A DNA stretch of 64,000 nt from Neolewinella litorea (GCF_004803465.1 NZ_SRSF01000013.1:30598-94597), one strand, 5' to 3'. Shown: positions 33,260 to 42,409, counted from the stretch's first letter. Notes: generated from the sequence alone by a model not told the origin. Program-made: numbers and translations.

Positions 33260-33464
33260 GGCAGACGTCGGACGTGTCAGTTGTGGCAAATTGGCAGACG
33301 TCGGACGTCTGCCAAAATGTCTTTCCTGGAAAATGCTAGGGTTTTCCTGCATTCCTGCCAAATCATTCGCGTAATTCTCTTTCGAAATCACCGATGGCAA
33401 GCCCCTACGCTACCTGACACGTCCGACGTCTGCCAAAATAGCAGGCTTGACACGTCCGACGTCT
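33260..33464. repeat. Composite inverted-repeat element, copy 1 (205 bp)
   Basis: Four related 17-21-base units: GGCAGACGTCGGACGTGTCA (33260-33279), a palindromic version at 33293-33313, TGACACGTCCGACGTCTGCC (33415-33434) and a shortened one at 33448-33464. Starts within each pair are 33 bases apart. The left pair is inverted relative to the right pair, so the element has about 50-bp composite inverted termini around a 101-base middle. It fills the gap between the deformylase and the permease genes, and its last two bases enter the permease stop codon. A diverged copy lies at 35160-35363. Confidence 0.85.
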
Positions 33465-34968
33465 ACAGTTCCCCGGTTCGCGCCAGCTTACTGTGCCGCA
33501 CACCATAAGCGAAATAAACCAGAACGCCCAGGCCCATCCAGGCCAGAAACCGTACCCAAGTCACCAACGGCAGAGCAAGCATCAGGCTCGTACAGATGAG
33601 AATGCACAACGAGCAAACTACCTGGTAGGCCGGGGCACGAAACTTCCGCGGAGCATCCGGTCGCCGCACGCGCAGGATCCATATGCCGATCGCCACCAAT
33701 ACGAAAGCGAAGAGGGTGCCGATATTCGTAAGTTCGGCGGCTACGCTTATGTCGATTGTACCGGCCAGTAGTGCTACGAAGAGTCCCACAATCACCGTAG
33801 CGAAGGAGGGGGTAGCAAACCGCCGGTGTACCCGCGACAATTTCTCGCTGAGCAGTCCGTCCCGGCTCATCGTGTACAGGATCCGGATCTGCCCGAGTTG
33901 CATCACCAGCAAGACGGTAGGCATCGTGAGCGTAACGCCGATAGCGATGAGCAGGGCGACATTGTTTTCACCCACGGATACCAGTGCCTCGGCCACCGGC
34001 TTTTCGTTGGCCAGTACGCTCAGCGGTACCATGCCCGTCAGGACGGCGGCCACCGCGATATACAGCAAGGTGCAAATGACCAGTGCCCCGATCATGGCGA
34101 TCGGGAGGTCGCGCTGTGGGTTCCGGGCTTCTTCCGATGTTGTACTCACTGCATCGAAACCGACGTAGGCAAAGAAGACCAGGGCCGCACCGGTCATGAT
34201 ACCCTTCCAACCGTTGGGGGCAAATGGCTCCCAGTAGGTAGTAGGGGCAAAGTGGGGTATCCCGTAGAAGAGAAAGATCCCGACCAGGGCCAATTTGATG
34301 ATTACCAGAATGGCGTTGACGCGGGCCGATTCCTGAATACCGATATACAGCAGGGTGCTGATGGCTATAGTAATCAGGAAAGCAGGCAAATTGATCAGGG
34401 CGGTTTCGGTCGGAAAAGTGGCAAGTGTTGCTCCGTAGGTGGCTTCCACGGCTGGCGAGATTGGGACCCAAAGGCCAGAGGGCAGCTCGACCATGGGGGT
34501 CCCTGTCGCCGCGCTTAGGTAGCCCGGCAAATGAATTCCGAAGCCGTCAACCAGGTTCTTGAAGTAGCCCGACCAACCGATGGCCACGGCCACGTTGCCA
34601 ACCGCATATTCCAGGATTAGGTCCCAGCCGATGATCCAAGCGAAGATTTCGCCAAAGGAACTGTAGGAATAGGTGTAGGCACTTCCGGAGATCGGAATCA
34701 TGGACGCAAACTCCGCATAGCACAGGGCGGCAAACAGGCACGCTAGTCCGGTGACGACGAAGGAGATAGTCAGGGCCGGACCGGCTCCGAGTGCGTGGTC
34801 GGTACCGGCGGCAGCTTCACCGGTAAGTACGAATATGCCGGTGCCGATGATGGCACCGATGCCCAGCATCGTCAGGTCGAATACGCCCAACGAGCGCTTG
34901 AGCGAGGAATCTTCGGACTCTTGCCGGAGCAATTCCAGCGATTTTTTCCGAAGCAGTTGGTTGGTCAT
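33463..34968 (-). CDS. APC-superfamily amino acid permease (cationic amino acid transporter-like)
   Basis: Inner-membrane transporter of 501 residues with about 12 helices. N-terminus SLGVFDLTMLGIGAIIGTGIFVLTG is the APC consensus helix 1 with the substrate-binding GIGAIIGTGIF; helix 6 region VFFAYVGFDAVSTTSEEARNPQRDLP is also typical of the CAT/YfnA group. Substrate probably an amino acid. A TACTTTTC box (minus strand, 34985-34978) lies 9 bases before ATG 34968. The gene is bracketed on both sides by copies of the 204/205 bp repeat element. Confidence 0.93.
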   Translation of the reverse strand: MTNQLLRKKSLELLRQESEDSSLKRSLGVFDLTMLGIGAIIGTGIFVLTGEAAAGTDHALGAGPALTISFVVTGLACLFAALCYAEFASMIPISGSAYTYSYSSFGEIFAWIIGWDLILEYAVGNVAVAIGWSGYFKNLVDGFGIHLPGYLSAATGTPMVELPSGLWVPISPAVEATYGATLATFPTETALINLPAFLITIAISTLLYIGIQESARVNAILVIIKLALVGIFLFYGIPHFAPTTYWEPFAPNGWKGIMTGAALVFFAYVGFDAVSTTSEEARNPQRDLPIAMIGALVICTLLYIAVAAVLTGMVPLSVLANEKPVAEALVSVGENNVALLIAIGVTLTMPTVLLVMQLGQIRILYTMSRDGLLSEKLSRVHRRFATPSFATVIVGLFVALLAGTIDISVAAELTNIGTLFAFVLVAIGIWILRVRRPDAPRKFRAPAYQVVCSLCILICTSLMLALPLVTWVRFLAWMGLGVLVYFAYGVRHSKLARTGEL

Positions 34969-35159
34969 TTGGGGGTAGAAAAGTATGGTTCAATGGGTAA
35001 AATTAGGGTAGTTCAAACCGTATTATTCTCTTCTCCGATGATAATATTATTTGCTAGCAATTAACTGTGCATCAGTGCTTTGTGATTTTAGTTCGTGCGG
35101 CGGTGCGCTGGATCGACGATTTTCAGAGGCGCAGTACTGAGTGGAAGCCACTAGATGCT

Positions 35160-35363
35160 GGCAGACGTCCGACGTGTCAATGCTGACAAATTTTCAGACG
35201 TCCGACGTCTGTCAAATTGTCACCATAAGCTTTTACAGGGCTTGACCCTAAAAGAGCTCTTTAAATCACGGAATTCAGGATGCAAATTCCCTAGAACATC
35301 CCAAATCTGCACCTGACACGTCCGACGTCTGCCAAAATGACAGTACTGACACGTCCGACGTCT
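35160..35363. repeat. Composite inverted-repeat element, copy 2 (204 bp)
   Basis: Same design as copy 1: GGCAGACGTCCGACGTGTCA (35160-35179), a palindromic unit at about 35193-35214, TGACACGTCCGACGTCTGCC (35314-35333) and TGACACGTCCGACGTCT (35347-35363), with 33-base spacing in each pair and a 100-base AT-richer middle. The middle is only weakly similar to that of copy 1 (for example CTCTTTAAATCAC against CTCTTTCGAAATCACC). It ends 5 bases from the stop codon of the GH92 gene. The remainder of 34986-35159 shows no gene. Confidence 0.85.
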
Positions 35364-35368
35364 CCCGC

Positions 35369-37699
35369 CTACTCCCCAACCCCCCAATCCCGCCGGGGCT
35401 CCGGCCCCACCTCCAGTTCAAGGGTGCCGCCCCGGGCAAAGACGGCGTGGGGGAAACCGACGCTCCGCCAGGGCTGGCCATTGAGGCGGGCCGACTGGAT
35501 GTAAAGGTTGTGCTTAGGGTCGCCCGCTGTGCGGATTGTGAAGACCTCCCCGGAATAGTAGTCGGGGTTCAGGGCAATGCGCACCGTATCGAAGAGGGGA
35601 GTAGTGATCTCGTACCCCGGCTCGGCGGCCGCGCTGCCGTCGACGCTGAACAGCCCGATGGCCATCAGTACGCCAAGGGCACCCATCTGCCCCTGGTCCT
35701 CGTCGCCGTGGTAGCCACCGTAAGGCGTGGTATCGGCGTAGCGGTCCTTTACGGCGCGGACCCACTTCTGGCTCAGCCAGGGGGCACCCGCTTTGTTGAA
35801 GAGATGGGCCATGGCCGTGCTGGGCTGATTGGCGTAGTCGACCCAATTCACGGCGTGGTTCTTGTCATCGGCCTGCAACCATTGCCGGCTCTGCTTCTCG
35901 AAGCTGGCGTTCAGGCGGTCGACGTAAGCCTCGCGCCCGCCGAAAAGCTCCGCAAGCGCCGGAATGTCGTGCGGCACGTAGTGACTGTAGATGGCGGAAT
36001 TGGCCTCGCAAAAGCCCCGCGCGCTGAACTGGTCCGCCTCCGCCACCGGCGCGAAATCTTCCATCCAGCTGCCGTCGAGCTCGCGGGGGTGCATCCACCC
36101 GGTGGCCGGGTTCCAGAGGTTGCGGTAGTTCTCCGAGCGTCGCATGAACAGTTCGTAATCTTCCTCCTTCCCCAGGGTGCGCGCTATCTGCGCCAGGCAC
36201 CAGTCCTGGTACGCGTATTCCAGGGTCATCGACGCCCCGTCCTTGTGGTACCCCCGACCGGGCAGTCCCTCGGGTACGTACCCCCGTTCCACGTAGTATT
36301 CCATGCCGCCGCCCAACCAGGTGTTGTGTTCGTACCCTGCCTTATCGCGGATGCCCCCCGGGAAGGCGTTCTTGCGCAGGCCCGCATATACGGTATCCAG
36401 GTCAAAGCCCCGATGGATGCCCCGGTTGATCGCCGCGGCGAAAAAGGAGACCGCCGGGTCGCCGATCATAACGTAGGTGTAATTGCCCCCCGATGGGCCG
36501 CGGGGGATCAGACCGCCGTTCACGTACATATCCTGCATGGTGCTCCCGAATCCGTCGAGGCGCTCGGGGTAGGCGAGGGACCACAGGATGTTGAGCGACC
36601 AGTGGCTTCCCCACCAGGCATCGAAGTTGTAGTGGGGGAACCGCGGCTGCCCGTTTTCGTCCAGCTTTACCCGGCGGATCTGCGTTTCCGCTCCGGTATT
36701 GTCGGCGTACCTGCCATCAACGTCGCTCACGATACGACGACCCAATAAGCTGTGCCACAGGTCAGTATAAAACTTGACCTGTTGTTGTTTCGTGCCCCCC
36801 CGTACGTCTATTTTGCTCAGTTCCCGGTTCCATTCCGCCCGTGATTCGGCGACGGTTTGCGCGAAGTCCCAGTGCGGCAACTCGGCTTCCAAGTTGCGGC
36901 GGGCCCCCTCCACCGAGGTGTAGGATAGGGCTACCTTGAGTTGTAGCGAATCGACCTCGCTACCGAACGTCAGGTAAGCTCCCGCATCTTTACCGGCCAC
37001 TGCCTCGACCTTGCCGGGGCGGAGCTGACTATTCTCCCAGCCGCCGAAGGCGGCGATGTCCCGGTCGGTCCGCGCCACGAAGTACACCGTGAACGGCTTG
37101 GGCCGGCGGTTGGTGGGGCCCATAACCGCGTACCCCTCGATCTCCCGGTCGGAAACCCGCCGTACCTCGGAATAAAGCGTGGAATCGTGCGCCAGAAAGG
37201 CCCCCGTATCGAAGTACAAATGACGGATATCCGCCGAGTCCGGGAAAGTGTACCGGTGCAGACCGACGCGCGTGGTGCTGGTCAACTCCGCCGTGATGCC
37301 GTAGCGGTCGAGGTGAAGGCGGTGATATCCGGGATAGATCACCTCCGTTCCGTGGGAAAAAGGTGAGAGGTAGGTATCAGGTCCTCGGTGCCCCAGCATC
37401 GGCCCGGTAGCCGGCATTACCAGAATTCCCGATATCTGCCAACCATGGATATGACTGAACCCGCGCACCACGGTGGAGTCGTAGAGATAGCCGCTTTCCC
37501 AACTGCCCTTCAGGTTGGTGTCCGGACTCAGGTTGACCATGCCGAAGGGGCGACTGGCCGAACTGAAGTAGAACCAGCGCGACTTATGGGTGTCGATGAG
37601 CGGATTGACGCGCGACACGTAATCACCACTGTCGGGCAGCGGCTGGGCGACCAGACAGGAGACAACACAGGTCAGGAGAAAGAGAAACCGGTACCGCAT
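35369..37699 (-). CDS. GH92 family glycoside hydrolase (alpha-mannosidase-like)
   Basis: Exported enzyme of 776 residues from ATG 37699 (signal MRYRFLFLLTCVVSCLVAQP). GH92 enzymes are Ca2+-dependent exo-alpha-mannosidases. The N-terminal beta-sandwich has YVSRVNPLIDTHKSRWFYFSSASRPFGMVNLSPDT and GFSHIHGWQISGILVMPATG. The (alpha/alpha)6 domain has DAWWGSHWSLNILWSLAYPERLDG, GYEHNTWLGGGMEYYVERGYVPEG and GGYHGDEDQGQMGALGVLMAIGLFSV. The usual GNEPSH motif reads ANQPST, a change in a normally conserved block that may alter specificity. It lies 49 bases downstream of the rhamnose mutarotase gene. Confidence 0.88.
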   Translation of the reverse strand: MRYRFLFLLTCVVSCLVAQPLPDSGDYVSRVNPLIDTHKSRWFYFSSASRPFGMVNLSPDTNLKGSWESGYLYDSTVVRGFSHIHGWQISGILVMPATGPMLGHRGPDTYLSPFSHGTEVIYPGYHRLHLDRYGITAELTSTTRVGLHRYTFPDSADIRHLYFDTGAFLAHDSTLYSEVRRVSDREIEGYAVMGPTNRRPKPFTVYFVARTDRDIAAFGGWENSQLRPGKVEAVAGKDAGAYLTFGSEVDSLQLKVALSYTSVEGARRNLEAELPHWDFAQTVAESRAEWNRELSKIDVRGGTKQQQVKFYTDLWHSLLGRRIVSDVDGRYADNTGAETQIRRVKLDENGQPRFPHYNFDAWWGSHWSLNILWSLAYPERLDGFGSTMQDMYVNGGLIPRGPSGGNYTYVMIGDPAVSFFAAAINRGIHRGFDLDTVYAGLRKNAFPGGIRDKAGYEHNTWLGGGMEYYVERGYVPEGLPGRGYHKDGASMTLEYAYQDWCLAQIARTLGKEEDYELFMRRSENYRNLWNPATGWMHPRELDGSWMEDFAPVAEADQFSARGFCEANSAIYSHYVPHDIPALAELFGGREAYVDRLNASFEKQSRQWLQADDKNHAVNWVDYANQPSTAMAHLFNKAGAPWLSQKWVRAVKDRYADTTPYGGYHGDEDQGQMGALGVLMAIGLFSVDGSAAAEPGYEITTPLFDTVRIALNPDYYSGEVFTIRTAGDPKHNLYIQSARLNGQPWRSVGFPHAVFARGGTLELEVGPEPRRDWGVGE

Positions 37700-37748
37700 G
37701 ACTTTGCTTTGGAGAAAAAATAAGGCACCCGCGCACCGGCGCCACAAT

Positions 37749-38063
37749 TCAGGGAAGGTAAAATACCTCCCGCAGATCGGTCGCTACGGGACTACCGTCG
37801 GGGTGCGTGAGCATCAGATCCCGCATGTGGTGCCACCACTTGCGGCAAATCTCGGTTTTCGCCACCGCGGCCCACCGCTCCTCTGACTCGATGACTACGT
37901 AGGCAAAAAGCAAATGGGTCTCCTCATCCAGAAAAATGGAATACGTGTGGGCACCGTGCGCGGAGAGGGTAGCGGCGAGCTCGGGCCAGATGGGTTGGTG
38001 GCGGCGGATGTACTCCTCCGTGTGACGCGGATCGAGTTGCATCCTGAAGGCTTTGCGGATCAT
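37749..38063 (-). CDS. rhaM: L-rhamnose mutarotase
   Basis: Enzyme of 104 residues that interconverts alpha and beta anomers of L-rhamnose. The RhaM family signature is plain: [56 protein letters not shown], then [29 protein letters not shown]. The active-site His and Tyr of the dimeric alpha/beta barrel fold are present. It belongs functionally with the divergent operon starting at 40307, from which it is separated by the Ppx and regulator genes. Confidence 0.93.
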   Translation of the reverse strand: MIRKAFRMQLDPRHTEEYIRRHQPIWPELAATLSAHGAHTYSIFLDEETHLLFAYVVIESEERWAAVAKTEICRKWWHHMRDLMLTHPDGSPVATDLREVFYLP

Positions 38064-38084
38064 GTGGGGTGGGGTATGAAAGCT

Positions 38085-38996
38085 TCACGAAGAGGAGAGG
38101 TACTCGATGGCCTGGATGTCCTTGTGCGTGGTGCGCTCGTAGAGCTCGTAGACGATGCCGTCCTTGAGGCCTACCCGGGGCACGAGAATGGTGTCCGCGC
38201 CTGCGGCCTCCAGCACCCGGATATAGATTTCTGAGGCCGGCACGATGACGTCGGCGCGGTCGGGGTTGAGTTTCAGGATGGACAATCGTTGATCCAGGGT
38301 GAAGGTGCGCACGTACGCCCGCAGCGCCCGCAGCTCCACCAGCGATAGACTCGACTTGCCGGTGCGCGACGACAGCCGGAAGAGCCGGTCGATGTTGCCC
38401 CCGGTGCCGATCCCGAAGACGCTGCCGGACTGACCGGAACGGTGGTGCCGGACCCATTCCCCCATCTCGGCGAAGGCCGCCGCCCGGGCCGCTTGGGCCA
38501 GCTTGCGCACGGTGCCGAGGCGAAAGGAACGGGCAGCGATCACTTCGTGGCCGGAGTAGATGTTGATCTCCGTGCTGCCGCCGCCCACGTCGATGTGGAC
38601 CGCCGGGCCATCCCCCAGAAAGGGTATGATGGCCTTATGGAGCATACGCGCCTCTTCTTCACCGGAGACGAGGTGAATGTCCACTCCGGCCGTTTCCCGC
38701 ACCGCCGCGATGACCTCCGATCCGTTGTCCGCCTCCCGCATGGCCGAAGTGGCCACGGCGTAGAGTCCGTCCACTTCGTAAAGTTCGACCAGCAACTGGA
38801 AGGTCCGCATCAGTTTGGTGAAGCGGGCGGCCGTAGGCGGGGTAATCTGGCCGCGGGTAAATACGTCGTGCCCCAGCCGCAGGGGGAAACGGAGGTATTC
38901 GAGGCTTTTGAAGCTGATTAGCTCCGTCTGGTCGTAGACCTGCACCACCTCCAGGCGGACGGCGTTGGAGCCTATGTCAATGGCGGCGAGTTTCAT
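38085..38996 (-). CDS. Ppx/GppA phosphatase
   Basis: Protein of 303 residues of the ASKHA fold. Phosphate-binding motifs: KLAAIDIGSNAVRLEVVQV at the start and HIDVGGGSTEINIYSG near residue 140. Length corresponds to the short two-domain core, without the HD-like C-terminal domain of E. coli Ppx. Members hydrolyse polyphosphate or pppGpp; which one cannot be decided here. It lies between the rhamnose regulator (37 bases upstream) and rhaM (21 bases downstream) on one strand. Confidence 0.9.
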   Translation of the reverse strand: MKLAAIDIGSNAVRLEVVQVYDQTELISFKSLEYLRFPLRLGHDVFTRGQITPPTAARFTKLMRTFQLLVELYEVDGLYAVATSAMREADNGSEVIAAVRETAGVDIHLVSGEEEARMLHKAIIPFLGDGPAVHIDVGGGSTEINIYSGHEVIAARSFRLGTVRKLAQAARAAAFAEMGEWVRHHRSGQSGSVFGIGTGGNIDRLFRLSSRTGKSSLSLVELRALRAYVRTFTLDQRLSILKLNPDRADVIVPASEIYIRVLEAAGADTILVPRVGLKDGIVYELYERTTHKDIQAIEYLSSS

Positions 38997-39033
38997 GCGG
39001 GAGGGTTTATGGAAGACTGAGGAGGGTGGGGGG

Positions 39034-40080
39034 TTACAGGCTTTCCCGCTCGATCAGGCGGAAAGGATTCTTGACGCGTTCGGTTTTCTTGTTCAGGATC
39101 ATGTCGGCCGCCGTGCGCCCCATGGCATCGAAGTCGGTGGACACCACCGTGATGCCGAGCAGGTCCTTAAGGGGAGTATCGTTGTAGGAAATCACCCCGA
39201 CGTCCTCCCCGAGGGCCATCTCCTTGTCGCGTATCTGCTTGACGAGATTGACAAGGTCCGCCTCCTCGATGGTGATGAAGAGGTCGCCGCGGCGCAGGAT
39301 GGTGTCCTCGTAGATTTCGTCGATCACCTCGAAGGGCATGTCGGCCTCCACGCAGAACCGGCGGAACCCGTGCAGGATGCGCTTGGGATAGGGGTAGACG
39401 GCCCGCTCGGGGTAAACAAGGATGAGTTTTTGGTACTTCCGGATCTTGCTCTCGCCTTTTTTCAATGCGGCGTAAATGTCCATTTCGAAGTCCTGGTACA
39501 CCTCCGCGTATTCGCCGCCGAGTTGGATCAGGTTATTGTCCATCATAATCAACTTGTTCTTCGGAATGGCGTCAATGGCCCGCAGGACCTCCTCCGTGGC
39601 GCTGACGTGGCGCAGGGCGGGGGTCTTGAAGTGGGGCATCACGATGTAGTAGTCGTACACCTGGCTGGATTTTGCCAGCAGGTTCAGGAACAGCCCTTCG
39701 TCGCAGTGGTAGATGTAGAGGTCCACGTGTCCGTGCGCGGCGATCCGCTGCACGAAGGCGTTATAGATCCGCATCTTGTAGGAGCTCAGCTTATTGACCA
39801 GGAAGAGGATATTGACCTTCGAGATCAGTTTGGTGCGCGTGACGTAGAAGCCCTTGCCCTTCACCGAGGTGATCACCTTGCGGCTCTTGAGTATGTTGTA
39901 GGCCTTTTCCACGGTGTCGCGCGAGAGGTCGTAGCGTTCGCTCAGGGCATTGATGGAGGGGATCTTGTCGTCCATGCGCAATTCCCCGCGGCTGATCAGG
40001 TCGATGATGGAATTGACGATCTGCTGGTACTTGGGGATGCGGGAGTCTTCCTTGATGGGTAGGGGCCGGTCGTTATTCAT
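39034..40080 (-). CDS. GntR-family regulator with LacI-like ligand domain (probable rhamnose regulator)
   Basis: Regulator of 348 residues from ATG 40080. The N-terminal winged helix (residues 10-80, IPKYQQIVNSIIDLISRGELRMDDKIPSINALSERYDLSRDTVEKAYNILKSRKVI) is GntR type; residues 90-340 form a periplasmic-binding-protein-like domain (VNILFLVNKLSSYKMRIYNAF, GVISYNDTPLKDLLGITVVSTDFDAMGRTAADMIL) as in LacI proteins. Divergent arrangement with the aldolase-dehydrogenase gene 226 bases away makes it the likely local regulator, with rhamnose or rhamnulose as effector by inference. Confidence 0.88.
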   Translation of the reverse strand: MNNDRPLPIKEDSRIPKYQQIVNSIIDLISRGELRMDDKIPSINALSERYDLSRDTVEKAYNILKSRKVITSVKGKGFYVTRTKLISKVNILFLVNKLSSYKMRIYNAFVQRIAAHGHVDLYIYHCDEGLFLNLLAKSSQVYDYYIVMPHFKTPALRHVSATEEVLRAIDAIPKNKLIMMDNNLIQLGGEYAEVYQDFEMDIYAALKKGESKIRKYQKLILVYPERAVYPYPKRILHGFRRFCVEADMPFEVIDEIYEDTILRRGDLFITIEEADLVNLVKQIRDKEMALGEDVGVISYNDTPLKDLLGITVVSTDFDAMGRTAADMILNKKTERVKNPFRLIERESL

Positions 40081-40173
40081 GGTGTGTAGCGGCGGATAAT
40101 GGTTTTGGCGGAGCTTCCGGGCCGCGGCGTGCGGGTGCCGTGCCGGCAGCAAAATGCCGGCCGGGGTGGGCAA

Positions 40174-40280
40174 TGTTACTGTATCCCGGCCTGGAAGATG
40201 GGATATTTCGCCAAATTTTATCACTTGTCGTGCGGGCCGGACAGTACAGGATACGGCCACAAGCGCGGATTTCTACCTTG
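40174..40280 (+). promoter_or_regulatory. Rhamnose divergent promoter region
   Basis: TACCTTG (40274-40280), a shortened -7-like box, lies 26 bases before ATG 40307; an identical TACCTTG (42454-42460) lies upstream of rhaI. Two inverted related sites, TGTTACTGTATCC (40174-40186) and GGATACGGCCACA (40249-40261), share GGATACnGnnACA and are candidate operators. Confidence 0.3.
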
Positions 40281-40306
40281 CCGTACATCCACCATCCCCC
40301 CTTTAC

Positions 40307-42409
40307 ATGAGTACTCTTGCTACCCGGTTCCAGCACGTCGATTACCTCTGGGACGAACAGGCCGCCGCGGAACTGGGCGACGACCAGGTCGCGCTGTTTC
40401 TCTACCGGTCCAACATCCTCGGCGCCGACCTGCGCATCACCAACTACGGCGGCGGCAACACCAGTTGCAAGACCCATGAGCTCGACCCGCTCACCAATGA
40501 GGAGGTGGAGGTCATGTGGATCAAAGGATCGGGCGGCGACATCGGTACCCTGACCCGTTCGGGGATCGCGGGGCTCTACACCGGCCGCTTGCGCGACCTG
40601 AAGAAAGTTTACGCCGGACTGGCCGACGAAGACCGGATGGTGGGACTGTTCAACCACGCGATCTTTGATTTGGATAGTCGGGCGCCGTCGATCGATACCC
40701 CCCTGCACGGGCTCCTACCCTTCAAGCACATCGACCACCTCCACCCGGACGCCCTCATCGCCGTGGCGGCCGCCGCCGACAGCCGGCAAATCACACGGGA
40801 GATTTGGGGCGACACCATGGGCTGGGTGCCCTGGCAGCGGCCCGGCTTTGATCTCGGACTGCAGTTGGAGCGTACGCTGGCCGAAAACCCGGGAATCCGG
40901 GGTATTGTGCTTGGTAGTCACGGCCTGTTTACCTGGGGCGATACCTCCCACGCCTGCTACCTGAACAGCCTCGAGGTGATCGAAATGGCGTCAGAATACA
41001 TCGAACGGAAGGTCAGGGAGCAGGGTACCGTTTTCGGCGGAGAGAAGGTGAAGCCATCGCCCGCCCGGGCGCGCCGCGAAAAGGCCGCCGCGCTGATGCC
41101 GCTGCTCCGCGGGCTCGCCTCTTCGGAGAACCGCATGATCGGACACTTCACCGACGACGACCGGGTACTGGAATTCATCAACAGCTACGACCTGGAGCGA
41201 CTGGCTCCGATGGGAACGAGTTGTCCGGATCATTTCCTGCGTACCAAGATTCAACCGCTGGTCCTGGACCTGCAACCCCGGCAGGACCTCTCCGATACCG
41301 AGGCGGTAATGCAGGCCTTGCGCCCCTCCTTCGCCCGGTACCGGGAGGAGTACCGCCAGTACTACGAGACCCACAAACATTCGAACAGTCCGGGAATGCG
41401 CGACCCCAATCCAGTAGTCATCCTGTATCCCGGAGTCGGCATGTTCACCTTCGCCAAAAACAAGCAGACGGCCCGCGTGGCCGGCGAATTCTACGTCAAC
41501 GCCATCAACGTGATGCGCGGCGCCGAAGCCATCAGCACCTACACCTCGCTGCCCCGCCAAGAAGCCTTTGACATTGAATACTGGCTCCTGGAGGAAGCCA
41601 AGCTACAACGCATGCCCCCCGAGAAGCCGCTTTCCCGCAAGGTGGCCCTCGTAACGGGCGCCGGCGGTGGCATTGGCAAAGCGATCGCCGATAAGCTCGC
41701 CGCCGAAGGCGCTGTGGTAGTCCTGACCGATATTGCCGAGGAGCGGTTGCGGGAAGCCGCGGCGACCTACGACGATGATACAGCGACCTACGCGGTTTGT
41801 GACGTCACGGACCGCGCATCCGTGGCCGAAGCATTCGAAGCGGCCTGCCTGGAATTCGGGGGCGTCGATATCGTGGTGCACAGCGCCGGCCTCGCCATCT
41901 CCAAGCCTTTGGAAGAGACTACGGAAGACGACTGGAACCTGTTGCAGAACGTGCTGGTCAGAGGCCAGTTTACCCTGGCCCAGGCGGCCACCGAGGTCAT
42001 GCGGCGGCAAGGACTGGGCGGCGATATTATCCCCATTGCAAGCAAGAACGGTCTGGTGTCCGGTCCCAACAACGTAGCCTACGGCACCGCCAAGGCCGCC
42101 CAGCAGCATATGGCCCGCCTGCTGGCCGCCGAACTGGGCGGCGACAACATCCGCGTGAATACCGTCAATCCCGACGGCGTGATCATCGGCAGCAAGATCT
42201 GGGAAGGCGCCTGGGCGGAGGGGCGCGCCAAGGCCTACGGCATCACCGTCGAGGAGCTTCCCACCCACTACGCCAAGCGCAATCTGTTGAACAGGATCAT
42301 CCGGCCGGAAGACATCGCCGACGGGGTCTTTGCCTTCACCATCCTGGAAAAATCGACCGGCAATATCCTCAACGTGGACGGTGGTATGGCCAACGCTTTC
42401 GTCCGCTAG
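40307..42409 (+). CDS. Bifunctional rhamnulose-1-phosphate aldolase / short-chain dehydrogenase (RhaEW-type)
   Basis: Fusion of 700 residues. Residues 1-420 form a class II aldolase domain (NYGGGNTSCKTHE, MWIKGSGGDIGTL, VLGSHGLFTWGD with metal-binding His). Residues 440-700 form an SDR with KVALVTGAGGGIGKAIA, SAGLAIS, Ser in PIASKNG and catalytic Tyr/Lys in AYGTAKAAQQH. The aldolase splits L-rhamnulose 1-phosphate into dihydroxyacetone phosphate and L-lactaldehyde; in characterised fusions of this kind (RhaEW, Chloroflexus) the SDR part oxidises lactaldehyde to lactate. First gene of the operon. Confidence 0.92.
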   Translation: MSTLATRFQHVDYLWDEQAAAELGDDQVALFLYRSNILGADLRITNYGGGNTSCKTHELDPLTNEEVEVMWIKGSGGDIGTLTRSGIAGLYTGRLRDLKKVYAGLADEDRMVGLFNHAIFDLDSRAPSIDTPLHGLLPFKHIDHLHPDALIAVAAAADSRQITREIWGDTMGWVPWQRPGFDLGLQLERTLAENPGIRGIVLGSHGLFTWGDTSHACYLNSLEVIEMASEYIERKVREQGTVFGGEKVKPSPARARREKAAALMPLLRGLASSENRMIGHFTDDDRVLEFINSYDLERLAPMGTSCPDHFLRTKIQPLVLDLQPRQDLSDTEAVMQALRPSFARYREEYRQYYETHKHSNSPGMRDPNPVVILYPGVGMFTFAKNKQTARVAGEFYVNAINVMRGAEAISTYTSLPRQEAFDIEYWLLEEAKLQRMPPEKPLSRKVALVTGAGGGIGKAIADKLAAEGAVVVLTDIAEERLREAAATYDDDTATYAVCDVTDRASVAEAFEAACLEFGGVDIVVHSAGLAISKPLEETTEDDWNLLQNVLVRGQFTLAQAATEVMRRQGLGGDIIPIASKNGLVSGPNNVAYGTAKAAQQHMARLLAAELGGDNIRVNTVNPDGVIIGSKIWEGAWAEGRAKAYGITVEELPTHYAKRNLLNRIIRPEDIADGVFAFTILEKSTGNILNVDGGMANAFVR

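Noticed and set aside
33260..33464. CRISPR-like array (short repeats with 13-base spacers)
   Set aside because: Only four units, in two opposite orientations, with a 100-base gap, spacers too short and no cas genes. An inverted-repeat element explains it better.
40307..42409. Two separate genes (aldolase and dehydrogenase)
   Set aside because: The frame is continuous through the junction near residue 430 with no stop or frameshift, and fusions of this type are known.
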